Assembly: GCF_938030755.1 (NCBI RefSeq)
Contig: NZ_CALHIF010000075.1
Coordinates: 1 to 30,573 of the forward strand
Length of the DNA stretch: 30,573 nucleotides
DNA from: an uncultured Granulicatella sp.
GTDB lineage: Bacteria; Bacillota; Bacilli; Lactobacillales; Aerococcaceae
Direction: 5' to 3'
A program made the position numbers and the translations under genes. The first letter of the stretch is position 1. Each line of letters starts with the position of its first letter. The notes beneath the pieces were generated by a model. That model was not told the origin of the DNA and made no database searches. It worked only from the letters and a program-made list of their open reading frames with translations. Below are positions 1-7,804 of the stretch, piece by piece.

Positions 1-84
1 TGCAACCATTTTCATAGCACTCGTTATCTTGCGTGTGCTATTAACAGAAGCTATTCTCGTTTTTATCTCTTTTAAAGACGGCAT
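1..84 (-). CDS. atpG: ATP synthase gamma subunit, N-terminal fragment (Bacteroidota-like)
   Basis: Reading the minus strand from the ATG at 84 gives 28 codons, beginning MPSLKEIKTRI and continuing through STRKITSAMKMVA, before the window ends. This is the N-terminal helix of the F1 gamma subunit, the central rotor stalk. It follows atpA by 20 nt, the normal order in F-type operons. The MPSLKE start and the NSTRKITSAMKMVA stretch match Bacteroidota gamma subunits better than the Bacillota form, which usually reads MASLxEIKxRI and TxQITKAMxMVS. It therefore belongs with the foreign-looking 3' part of atpA rather than with the rest of the window. The gene is cut by the window edge, so nothing can be said about its remainder. 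Confidence 0.85.
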   Translation of the reverse strand, partial: MPSLKEIKTRIASVNSTRKITSAMKMVA

Positions 85-104
85 CTACTCTCTTCTTTCT
101 TTGT

Positions 105-1655
105 TTATTTATATTGTCCTGCAATATTGGCCATCGTCTCTTCAATGACCTTGACAGAATCATCGGTCAAGTCGCCATTTGCCAAGGAAGATATTACATC
201 GGCATGTGAAGAGCGCATAGCTTCCAAGAACAAATCTTGACACTCTCGAACGGCTTCGACAGGCACATCATGCATTAAACCATGTACGCCACAATAAAGG
301 ATGGCGATTTGCTCTCCTACAGGCATAGGATGGTATTGTGGTTGAATAAGCAATTGATTATTCTTGCGACCACGATCCAAAGTCATCGCCGTGACTGCAT
401 CCATATCACTCGAGAACTTAGAGAAAGCCTCCAACTCACGATACTGTGCCATATCCAGTTTCAATGTTCCTGCCACTTTCTTCATACTCTTGATTTGTGC
501 AGAACCACCCACACGGGACACAGAGATACCTACATTAATTGCCGGACGGAATCCTTGGTTAAAAAGATTTGTCTCCAAATAAATCTGACCATCAGTAATA
601 GAAATCACGTTGGTAGGAATATATGCCGACACATCACCTGCTTGCGTTTCAATAATTGGCAAGGCTGTTAGCGAACCACCTCCACGCACATGACCTTTCA
701 TGCAGGCTGGAAGATCGTTCATTTGCTCGGCAATTTCCTGCTGATTGTTAATACGTGCAGCACGCTCTAATAAACGAGAGTGCAGATAGAACACATCGCC
801 AGGATAAGCCTCACGGCCTGAAGGACGACGCAAAATCAACGATACTTCACGATAAGCAACGGCCTGTTTCGACAAATCATCGTAGATGACAAGTGCACTA
901 TAACCACGATCGCGGAAATACTCACCGATTGCTGCACCCGCAAAAGGTGCATAATATTGCATAGCGGCAGGGTCTGCAGCCGTGGCACTCACAATGATTG
1001 AATAGGGCAATGCCCCATGCTCGCGCAAGGTCTGCACCAATGCGGCAACCGTTGAAGCTTTTTGTCCAATGGCTACATAAATACATAACGTATCTTTGCC
1101 TTTTTGGTTTAAAATTGCATCCACTGCAATACTTGTTTTACCAGTTTTACGGTCACCAATGATTAACTCACGTTGACCTTTACCAATTGGTACTAAGGCA
1201 TCGACTACTTTTAATCCTGTAGGTAATGATTGTTTAACACTTTGACGTTGCATTACACCAGGTGCTTCATTTTCTACTGGACGTTTTTTAGTTGTTTCGA
1301 TGGCACCAAGTCCATCAATTGGACGACCTAACGCATCCACAACACGTCCAATCAATGCATCCCCTACTGGAACATCAAGGATACGTCCTGTACGTTTAAC
1401 AGGTTCTCCTTCATGGATATTTTCATATCCTCCGAAGATAATGACACCAACATCGTTTTTTTCCAAGTTTTGAGCCATCCCGTAGGCACCATTTTCAAAT
1501 TCTACTAATTCTCCAGCCATTACATTTGTAAGACCGATGACACGAGCAATTCCGTCCCCGATGAAGGAAACCTCACCGATTTCTTCAATTTGTTCTTTTG
1601 TTTCAAAAGAAGCGATTTGGTCACGAATTCTCGCTGTAATATTACTCATTTCCAT
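105..1655 (-). CDS. atpA: ATP synthase alpha subunit, apparent cross-phylum chimera
   Basis: This 516-aa F1 alpha subunit forms the non-catalytic nucleotide sites of the F1 hexamer. The Walker A motif is GDRKTGKTS, near residue 170. Residues 1 to about 195 look Bacillota-like (for example VEFENGAYGMAQNLE and DALGRPIDGLG). From about residue 200 onward the protein reads as Bacteroidota: SATAADPAAMQYYAPFAG, the extra segment NNQQEIAEQMNDLPACMKG before GGGSLTALP (absent from Bacillota alpha subunits), and GEQIAILYCGVHGL. Codon choice changes too, with more GCC, GGC and TTG in the 3' part. The frame is open throughout because the sequence crosses in a highly conserved stretch (IYVAIGQKAST). I read the gene as an assembly chimera or, less likely, a recombinant. 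Its start lies 10 nt after the atpH stop. Confidence 0.93.
   Translation of the reverse strand: MEMSNITARIRDQIASFETKEQIEEIGEVSFIGDGIARVIGLTNVMAGELVEFENGAYGMAQNLEKNDVGVIIFGGYENIHEGEPVKRTGRILDVPVGDALIGRVVDALGRPIDGLGAIETTKKRPVENEAPGVMQRQSVKQSLPTGLKVVDALVPIGKGQRELIIGDRKTGKTSIAVDAILNQKGKDTLCIYVAIGQKASTVAALVQTLREHGALPYSIIVSATAADPAAMQYYAPFAGAAIGEYFRDRGYSALVIYDDLSKQAVAYREVSLILRRPSGREAYPGDVFYLHSRLLERAARINNQQEIAEQMNDLPACMKGHVRGGGSLTALPIIETQAGDVSAYIPTNVISITDGQIYLETNLFNQGFRPAINVGISVSRVGGSAQIKSMKKVAGTLKLDMAQYRELEAFSKFSSDMDAVTAMTLDRGRKNNQLLIQPQYHPMPVGEQIAILYCGVHGLMHDVPVEAVRECQDLFLEAMRSSHADVISSLANGDLTDDSVKVIEETMANIAGQYK
1040..1150. other. Probable Bacillota/Bacteroidota junction inside atpA
   Basis: This is the interval in which the atpA reading changes from Bacillota-like to Bacteroidota-like. 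It encodes a part of the nucleotide-binding domain conserved in both phyla (CIYVAIGQKAST), where short shared k-mers would allow an assembler, or recombination, to join unrelated templates. The boundary was judged by residue signatures and codon style and is not exact. Confidence 0.6.
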
Positions 1656-1665
1656 TTATGCCATC

Positions 1666-2208
1666 TCACCTCTTTAATCCTGTTTGGCTAATTTTCTCTT
1701 TGAATTGTTTTAGTTTGTTTGCAATCGTTCCATCTAATAAATACTCTTTTGTCTTGATTTGAACGCCACCAATCACTGAAGGTTCAACAGTATTCACCCA
1801 AGAATCATATTCTTTATGTGTTTTATTTTGGAATGCAGTTGCAATACGATCCATCTGTTCGTCCGTTAGCGGAATCGCAGAAATAATCTCTAATTTATTG
1901 GCATTGTATATATCTAAGAACGCTTCGAGTGCTTCTACAATATTCATCGAACCATCTTCAGACGGGAACGTTGCTAAGTACTCTTGTGTTTCTTTTGATA
2001 AATGCCCAAATGCAGATTCTAATACAGATAACTTTTTATCATATGAGACATGCTCTAGATGCATCATCTGCCTGAATGTCGAAGTATTTTGAATTCCTGC
2101 TAATATTGCTTGAAGTTCATTCGTCACCTGTTCTAAGTGACCTTCGAATTTTGCCTTTGCATAGAAATGGCTGGCTTCTTTAACGATATCTTTGTGATAT
2201 TTAACCAT
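1666..2208 (-). CDS. atpH: ATP synthase delta subunit
   Basis: The 180-aa F1 delta subunit (OSCP homologue) joins the peripheral b-stalk to the top of the alpha3beta3 head. The length is normal for the family (about 175-180 aa). The N-terminal helical domain covers residues 1 to about 105. The C-terminal region contains the conserved stretch IGGVQIKTKEYLLDGTI, typical of delta/OSCP proteins. The ATG overlaps the atpF stop by one base (TAATG), which suggests translational coupling, and atpA begins 10 nt after its stop. The sequence is Bacillota-like, as are the genes upstream of it in the operon. Confidence 0.95.
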   Translation of the reverse strand: MVKYHKDIVKEASHFYAKAKFEGHLEQVTNELQAILAGIQNTSTFRQMMHLEHVSYDKKLSVLESAFGHLSKETQEYLATFPSEDGSMNIVEALEAFLDIYNANKLEIISAIPLTDEQMDRIATAFQNKTHKEYDSWVNTVEPSVIGGVQIKTKEYLLDGTIANKLKQFKEKISQTGLKR

Positions 2209-2714
2209 TATTTTTCCAACCCCTTAATGAAGGCTTCGATTACTTCTTGATGTTTCTCTTTTGTCACTTCTTTTTCAAGAATTTGACTAGCAAGTTGAAC
2301 CGATAGGTCTACAATATCATCTTGCACTTGCATGATGGCACGTTGTTTCATTGTATTCACTTCACGTTGCCCATCTGCTTTCATGCGAGAGACCACATCT
2401 TTACCTTCTTTAATCATTTCATCTTGCGTTTTTGAAGCTGCTTCACGAGCGTTATCTAAGATTTCGCTACCTTTAACTTCTGCGTTATGAATAATTTCAT
2501 TGGCATTTGCCTGAATTTCTTCAGCTGATTTTCTTTTCTCAGCGGCTTCGTCTAAATCTTTAGCAATTTTTTCACGACGTGCTTCTAACATGGCATTCAC
2601 TTTATCCCAAGCAAAGAATTTCACCAAGAATAGTAACAACGTCATTGAAATTAATACGACTAAAGTATCGCCTAAAACTGTACTGACATTACCTAATAAC
2701 ATTACTTCAAACAT
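2208..2714 (-). CDS. atpF: ATP synthase b subunit
   Basis: The 168-aa Fo b subunit forms the peripheral stator stalk. A single N-terminal membrane segment (about residues 10-33, TLVVLISMTLLLFLVKFFAW) is followed by a long, charged, alanine- and glutamate-rich helix expected to dimerise as a coiled coil. The ribosome binding site AAGGAGG lies 8 nt before the ATG. The gene sits between atpE and atpH in the standard order and overlaps atpH by one base. Its length is normal and nothing is unusual. Confidence 0.96.
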   Translation of the reverse strand: MFEVMLLGNVSTVLGDTLVVLISMTLLLFLVKFFAWDKVNAMLEARREKIAKDLDEAAEKRKSAEEIQANANEIIHNAEVKGSEILDNAREAASKTQDEMIKEGKDVVSRMKADGQREVNTMKQRAIMQVQDDIVDLSVQLASQILEKEVTKEKHQEVIEAFIKGLEK

Positions 2715-2754
2715 CTCTCACCCCTCCTTTACGACAATAATTCCAGATGTTGGA

Positions 2755-2970
2755 TTATTTAACGAATACAAGGATAAGAGCGATTAAAACGGCGAAGATT
2801 GGCATCGCTTCGATTAAGGCAACCCCGATGAACATTGTTGAACGTAATTCATTGCTCATTTCTGGTTGGCGTGTCATTGATTCGATTGTTTTTACGATAA
2901 CTGCTTGGTTACCAAAGGCTGCTGCTAAGGCTGCTCCTGCTACTGCGATTGCTGCTGCTAATTCTGTCAT
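2755..2970 (-). CDS. atpE: ATP synthase c subunit
   Basis: This 71-aa proteolipid forms the Fo c-ring. Two membrane helices flank the polar loop motif TRQPE. The second helix carries the ion-binding carboxylate in GVALIEAMPIFAVLI. The residue after that glutamate is Ala, not the Ser/Thr of Na+-dependent rings, and the first helix lacks a Gln at the matching place, so proton coupling is likely (inference from family rules). The ribosome binding site GAGGA lies about 8 nt before the ATG. The gene is next to atpB and atpF as expected. Confidence 0.96.
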   Translation of the reverse strand: MTELAAAIAVAGAALAAAFGNQAVIVKTIESMTRQPEMSNELRSTMFIGVALIEAMPIFAVLIALILVFVK

Positions 2971-2993
2971 TATAAATTCCTCATTTCTTAAAA

Positions 2994-3707
2994 TTAATGT
3001 TTCATTACTTTATGTGAGATGTAAACCATTGTCAACGTACAGAATACGTACGCTTGAATAGCTCCAATTACCACTGAAAATCCTTGCCATACTACTCCAA
3101 GTGGAATTGCAAGAATATATGTTATTAGTCCTGCTGCGGATGAGAACATCACAATCAATCCCAATAACACTTCGCCGGCATAAATATTTCCGTAGAGACG
3201 GAATGCCAACGTAATTGTGTTCGTAAACTCTTCAATCAATTTGATTGGGAGCATTATCGACATCGGACTTAAGTAAGAATGTTGAATATATCCTTTGAGT
3301 CCCATCTTCTGAACACCAGAATAATGTGCGATTAATGTTGTCATTAGCGCTAAGGCTAAACATACTATCGGGCTAGCTGTTGGACTGGCAAAATAGCTGT
3401 GATCTTCATAATGGATAAAGATAATTAGCCCAACCATATTAGCGACTAGTACAAAAGAAAACAGTGAGAAAATATATAAATAATATGTTTGCGCTGTTTT
3501 CTCATCAACTGCACTGTTTACAATACCCTTCGTGAAGTCCATGAGGGCTTCTAAAGCATTTTGCAACTTACCAGGCTTCATCGAAACCTTCCTTGAAGCA
3601 AAAATTGTAAATAATGCGATTAGTAAAACACTAACCCCACATGAAATCAAAATCGGAACTGAAAACGACAATCCAAAAATCTCAACCACTTTTGGTGTTG
3701 CTTCCAT
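2994..3707 (-). CDS. atpB: ATP synthase a subunit
   Basis: The 237-aa Fo a subunit provides the proton half-channels beside the c-ring. It is a multi-spanning membrane protein. The essential arginine is visible in the family motif LAFRLYGNIYAGE in the C-terminal half. It is the first gene of the visible atp operon; no atpI precedes it. The strong ribosome binding site AAAGGAGG is preceded by a terminator-like hairpin (3738-3795), so it is unclear where atp transcription begins. I could not recognise a convincing promoter between upp and atpB. Confidence 0.96.
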   Translation of the reverse strand: MEATPKVVEIFGLSFSVPILISCGVSVLLIALFTIFASRKVSMKPGKLQNALEALMDFTKGIVNSAVDEKTAQTYYLYIFSLFSFVLVANMVGLIIFIHYEDHSYFASPTASPIVCLALALMTTLIAHYSGVQKMGLKGYIQHSYLSPMSIMLPIKLIEEFTNTITLAFRLYGNIYAGEVLLGLIVMFSSAAGLITYILAIPLGVVWQGFSVVIGAIQAYVFCTLTMVYISHKVMKH

Positions 3708-3737
3708 GTTTCTTATTTCCCCTCCTTTACACCAAAT

Positions 3738-3795
3738 AAAAAAACGACAATAATCCTATACTTTGAGGCTAACGCTCAGTACGGTGATTATTGTC
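3738..3795 (-). terminator. Intrinsic terminator after upp, directly upstream of atpB
   Basis: On the minus strand, GACAATAATC and GATTATTGTC form a perfect 10-bp outer stem. They enclose about 30 nt that contain a smaller hairpin (TGAG/CTCA), and a run of seven T follows one base after the stem. It lies 50 nt past the upp stop and 30 nt before the atpB ATG. It could end the upp transcript or act as an attenuator in an atp leader. Confidence 0.7.
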
Positions 3796-3844
3796 AGATT
3801 TGGTGGCAATAGTCTATCGCAAAAGCGTTGACTATATAAATTTA

Positions 3845-4480
3845 TTATTTGGTTCCGAATAAACGATCTCCAGCGTCTCCTAATCCTGGAAGAATGTATC
3901 CATGTTCATTTAATCTTTCATCTAACGCTGCTGCGTAGATGTCGATATCTGGGTGAGCTTTACGTAGAACTTCTACGCCTTCTGGAGCAGCTACAAGACA
4001 GCAAAACTTAATCGAGCTTGGTTGTGCACCACGCTTCAACAGTGCGTCAATCGCAGCGACTGCAGATCCCCCAGTTGCTAACATAGGATCAACGACAAAC
4101 AATTGTCTTTCAGAAATATCTGAAGGTAACTTCACGAAATACTCAACAGGTTGCAATGTATCATGGTCACGATACATACCAACATGACCAATTTTGGCAG
4201 CTGGGATTAACTCGAGAATTCCATCAACCATTCCAAGTCCTGCTCGCAAAATCGGAATGATAGCAACTTTTTTACCAGCTAATGTTTTCAATGTTGTTTT
4301 AACAAGTGGAGTTTCGATCTCTACATCTTCAAGAGGTAGATCTCTAGAAACCTCATAAGCCATTAGCATTGAAATTTCGTTAACAACTTCGCGGAATACT
4401 TTTGTTCCACAATCTTTTTGACGAATCATTGTCAATTTATGTTGAATTAACGGATGATCCAGTACGTGAAATTTACCCAT
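3845..4480 (-). CDS. upp: Uracil phosphoribosyltransferase
   Basis: This 211-aa cytosolic enzyme makes UMP from uracil and PRPP (pyrimidine salvage). The PRPP-binding loop is at residues 131-140 (DPMLATGGSA), and the uracil-contacting C-terminal part reads GYILPGLGDAGDRLFG. The length is normal for the family. The ribosome binding site AAGGAG lies 8 nt before the ATG. In many Bacillota upp follows glyA and precedes the atp operon, exactly as here. I saw no clear promoter in the 130-bp gap from glyA, so co-transcription with glyA is possible. Confidence 0.97.
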   Translation of the reverse strand: MGKFHVLDHPLIQHKLTMIRQKDCGTKVFREVVNEISMLMAYEVSRDLPLEDVEIETPLVKTTLKTLAGKKVAIIPILRAGLGMVDGILELIPAAKIGHVGMYRDHDTLQPVEYFVKLPSDISERQLFVVDPMLATGGSAVAAIDALLKRGAQPSSIKFCCLVAAPEGVEVLRKAHPDIDIYAAALDERLNEHGYILPGLGDAGDRLFGTK

Positions 4481-4610
4481 TTGTCATTCTCCTTCCAACA
4501 CATTAGTGTCACTTCTATTATTTTACCTAAAAACCAGTTAAATATCTAGTCTCAGTATGAAAACTTATTATTATTTTCATAATCTGAAACAAACCTTTAC
4601 ATTTACTTCG

Positions 4611-5843
4611 TTACGCGTATAATTTGAAAGTTTCAGTCAACTGTTTTGCTTCTTGACGGACGTTGTTTAATACTTCTTCATTTTCAGGATTTGTTAATGT
4701 TGTAAGGACTAACTCTGCTACTTTCTTCGCCGCTGCTTCGTCAAAGCCACGCGTTGTAATAGCAGCTGTTCCAACACGAATACCACTTGTTTTAACAGGT
4801 GGTAATGTATCAAATGGAATAGCGTTCTTATTCACTGTAATGCCAACAGTATCGAGTAATTCTTGCGCCTCTTTCCCGTTTAATCCAGATTCTTTAATAT
4901 CAAGGAGTAATAGATGGTTATCTGTACCACCTGAAATCGCACGAATCACTGTTCCTTCAAAAACTTGTGCCATTGCTTTAGCATTCTTCACGACTTGCTC
5001 GATATACTCTCCAAACGCGGGTTGAAGGGCTTCATGAAACGCAACTGCTTTGCCAGCAATCACGTGTTCTAAAGGTCCACCTTGGATACCAGGGAAGATT
5101 GCACTGTTTAATTTTTTACCAAATTCTTCTTTTGCTAAAATTAAACCGCCACGTGGTCCACGTAATGTTTTATGTGTTGTTGATGTTACTACATCAGCAT
5201 ATGGAACTGGATTTTGATGAGCTCCTTTAGCAACTAGCCCAGCGATATGAGCCATATCCACCATAAAGTAAGCTCCAACTTCTTTAGCAATTTCACTAAT
5301 GCGTTTGAAGTCAATCTCACGTGGGTAAGCTGAAGCTCCAGCCACGATTAATTGTGGTTTTTCTTCTTTAGCGATACGTTCTAATTCATCATAATCGATT
5401 ATTTCAGTTTCAGGATTTACACCATAAGAAACGAAGTGATAATCTTGTCCAGAGAAGTTTACTCCCATTCCGTGAGTCAAGTGACCACCATGATTTAAGT
5501 CCATTCCTAAAATTTTATCGCCTTTCTGCACTAGAGCACGATACGCAGCCATATTTGCTTGAGAACCTGAATGTGGTTGAACATTGGCATACTCTGCACC
5601 AAACAATTCTTTTACACGATCAATAGCTAGTTGTTCGATGACATCCACGTACTCACATCCGCCATAGTAACGACGTCCTGGATACCCTTCTGCATATTTA
5701 TTCGTTAGAATACTACCTTGCGCTCGTAAAACTCCTTCAGACACAAAGTTTTCTGATGCAATCAATTCAATCCCCTGTTGCTGACGATGAAGTTCTTTTT
5801 CAATCGTCTCAAAGATGATTTTATCTTCTGTAAATTGACTCAT
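4611..5843 (-). CDS. glyA: Serine hydroxymethyltransferase
   Basis: This 410-aa PLP enzyme interconverts serine and glycine with tetrahydrofolate and is the main source of one-carbon units for purine and thymidylate synthesis. The PLP lysine is K225 in the motif TSTTHKTLRGPRGG. The substrate-binding stretches SENFVS and YAEGYPGRRYYGG are intact. The length is typical of bacterial GlyA. The ribosome binding site AAAGGGG precedes the ATG, and a promoter-like sequence lies just upstream (5875-5903). It sits between ywlC and upp in the usual Bacillota cluster. Confidence 0.97.
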   Translation of the reverse strand: MSQFTEDKIIFETIEKELHRQQQGIELIASENFVSEGVLRAQGSILTNKYAEGYPGRRYYGGCEYVDVIEQLAIDRVKELFGAEYANVQPHSGSQANMAAYRALVQKGDKILGMDLNHGGHLTHGMGVNFSGQDYHFVSYGVNPETEIIDYDELERIAKEEKPQLIVAGASAYPREIDFKRISEIAKEVGAYFMVDMAHIAGLVAKGAHQNPVPYADVVTSTTHKTLRGPRGGLILAKEEFGKKLNSAIFPGIQGGPLEHVIAGKAVAFHEALQPAFGEYIEQVVKNAKAMAQVFEGTVIRAISGGTDNHLLLLDIKESGLNGKEAQELLDTVGITVNKNAIPFDTLPPVKTSGIRVGTAAITTRGFDEAAAKKVAELVLTTLTNPENEEVLNNVRQEAKQLTETFKLYA

Positions 5844-5874
5844 TCAACTACCCCTTTCTTTTCTTACCTTTTCT

Positions 5875-5903
5875 ATTTTATCACATTATCGGCTTTTGTA
5901 GAA
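5875..5903 (-). promoter_or_regulatory. Candidate glyA promoter
   Basis: On the minus strand TTCTAC (5898-5903) and TAAAAT (5875-5880) are 17 bp apart, and a TG one base before the -10 box makes it an extended -10. The -35 match is weak. It lies 32 nt before the glyA ATG, between ywlC and glyA. Confidence 0.45.
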
Positions 5904-5918
5904 AACCTATGAGTCCTT

Positions 5919-6929
5919 CTATAGAATGGTTGATGCCGCTTTTTTCAAACGGTTCATGTACGCGATTCCTACTCCTGTTTCTGGAGCAGATTCGGCTAAA
6001 ATAACATCTAATTTTATGTGGTCCAATGAACGAAGCGCATCAAACAACGCACGGTTCATATCATCCACGCTCGTCCCCATCTTGTAAGTACCTTCTACTT
6101 TATTTTCAATTGTCTTTACAATAGCGTTTTGAGCCATCACACCCACTGTTTTCCCTTGTACTTTGTATTTATTAATAGCTTCTTCAAAAGCTTCACTTGT
6201 TCCGCTGACAACAAACACTGGTGTTTTTGGTGCGTAATGACGATATTTCATTCCAGGAGATTTCGGAACTTCCTTCTCCCCTGTTTTTGTCGTGACAGAA
6301 GATTGAATAGGTCCAATAACCGATTCAATTTGTTCCTTTGTAATGACACCTGGTCTTAAAATCACGGGCCCTTCTTCATTTGTTAAGTCAATCACCGTTG
6401 ACTCAACTCCAACAGTGGATGAACCTCCATCCACAATCCCACGAATACGGCTATTCATATCTTCGAATACATGCTCTACTTTCGTCGGACTTGGCTTCGT
6501 TGAAAGGTTCGCACTCGGTCCTACAAGAGGAATTCCTACCTTCGTGATTAACTCTAATGTGTTTGGATGATTCGGCATACGGAATGACACTGTTGGAAGT
6601 CCTGCAGATAAGGCTGGAGCGTAAATTCCTGGTTTTGCTTTCAGAATCATTGTGAGCGGTCCTGGCCAGAAAGCTTCTGCTAAGGTTAGCGCAATTTCAG
6701 GAACTTCTTCTACAGTAGAAGTCATTTGATGAATATCACTAATATGAATAATGAGCGGATTATCACTTGGACGCCCTTTTGCTTCAAAGACTTTTAGAAC
6801 AGCTTCTTGACTCGTTGCGATAGCTCCTAATCCATATACCGTCTCTGTAGGAAAAGCAACAATTTCACCTTGTTGTAAAGCCTGTGCTGCAATATCTAAG
6901 TTTTCTTTTGTAAAAATTTGCGTTTCCAT
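5919..6929 (-). CDS. ywlC: L-threonylcarbamoyladenylate synthase (Sua5/YwlC)
   Basis: This 336-aa protein makes threonylcarbamoyl-AMP from threonine, bicarbonate and ATP, the first step of the t6A37 modification of ANN-decoding tRNAs. The YrdC domain covers about residues 10-200, with the signature FPTETVYGLGA and the stretch SFRMPNHP. The C-terminal Sua5 domain (about 215-336) marks the long YwlC/Sua5 form rather than the short TsaC. Its SPGMKYRHYAPKTPV linker is the conserved interdomain loop. The ATG overlaps the prmC stop (TAATG) behind AAAGGAG, so translation is probably coupled. Confidence 0.95.
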   Translation of the reverse strand: METQIFTKENLDIAAQALQQGEIVAFPTETVYGLGAIATSQEAVLKVFEAKGRPSDNPLIIHISDIHQMTSTVEEVPEIALTLAEAFWPGPLTMILKAKPGIYAPALSAGLPTVSFRMPNHPNTLELITKVGIPLVGPSANLSTKPSPTKVEHVFEDMNSRIRGIVDGGSSTVGVESTVIDLTNEEGPVILRPGVITKEQIESVIGPIQSSVTTKTGEKEVPKSPGMKYRHYAPKTPVFVVSGTSEAFEEAINKYKVQGKTVGVMAQNAIVKTIENKVEGTYKMGTSVDDMNRALFDALRSLDHIKLDVILAESAPETGVGIAYMNRLKKAASTIL

Positions 6930-7804
6930 TACTGCGTCTCCTTTCCACTAACAATAATCATTCGATCCATTCCTGCAATGTCTTTATCGATTGTTACTTT
7001 TCTATTCGGACAAGCTTCACTAAAAATTCGTTGTACGTTTGTTCCTTGGTTAAATCCAATTTCAAAAAAGGCTTGTCCACTATCTGTTAAAAACTCTTCT
7101 AAGCGGTGGGCAATCTTTTCGTAAATCGCAAGCCCTTCGTTCTCTGCAAATAACGCTTGTTTTGGTTCATAGCGTCGAACAGACTCATCCATTAACTCTT
7201 CTTCAGAAAAAGCAATATACGGTGGGTTACTAATAATGCACTCAAATTTCTCATGTGGGACATTGCTGTACACATCGCTGTATATTAATTCGGTTTGAAG
7301 ATTGAACTTATCCCGGTTTTTCTGAGCAACAACGAGCGCTTCCTCTGAAATATCGCACCCCATATAATGGTGTCTCCCAACAAGTCTTTCTAGGCTCAAA
7401 ATAATGCATCCCGTTCCAACTCCAATTTCTAGTACCTTCCCAACCGGACACTGTTCTAAAAACGACTGTGCTTGTAAAACAAGCTCTTCTGTTTCTGGAC
7501 GAGGAATTAAGGTGTCTTTTGTTACCAAAAATTCTTTCCCTAGAAACTCAGCGACTCCTGTAATTTGCTGCAAGGGTTCAAACGCACTAAGACGTAGTAA
7601 CTCAGGTTCTAAGTCTTCAAAAGTCACTTTAGCCTCTTGTCGTAGATTTAATAAAAATTGCGATAATGTCCAATGATTCTTGAATAGCATTAATTCTCTA
7701 ACTAGGTTCCGGCATTCTTCGTTTCCTAAATTCGGTTGTTTCTCTTCTAAAAAACAAGAAGCCCTGATGAGGACTTCTTGGTTCGTTGGATTAGTTGTTT
7801 CCAT
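6929..7804 (-). CDS. prmC: Release factor glutamine methyltransferase
   Basis: This 291-aa SAM-dependent enzyme methylates the glutamine of the GGQ motif in release factors, which is needed for efficient peptide release. The SAM-binding glycine motif GVGTG is at residues 128-132. The catalytic NPPY motif is at 193-196, and RPETEELV (about 102-109) is also conserved. The ATG lies inside the end of prfA, a 14-bp overlap that suggests translational coupling of the enzyme with its substrate RF1. Length and motif spacing are normal. Confidence 0.96.
   Translation of the reverse strand: METTNPTNQEVLIRASCFLEEKQPNLGNEECRNLVRELMLFKNHWTLSQFLLNLRQEAKVTFEDLEPELLRLSAFEPLQQITGVAEFLGKEFLVTKDTLIPRPETEELVLQAQSFLEQCPVGKVLEIGVGTGCIILSLERLVGRHHYMGCDISEEALVVAQKNRDKFNLQTELIYSDVYSNVPHEKFECIISNPPYIAFSEEELMDESVRRYEPKQALFAENEGLAIYEKIAHRLEEFLTDSGQAFFEIGFNQGTNVQRIFSEACPNRKVTIDKDIAGMDRMIIVSGKETQ

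Noticed and set aside
282..671. Plus-strand ORF opposite atpA
   Set aside because: It is a shadow of the strongly conserved alpha-subunit gene with no ribosome binding site or family match.
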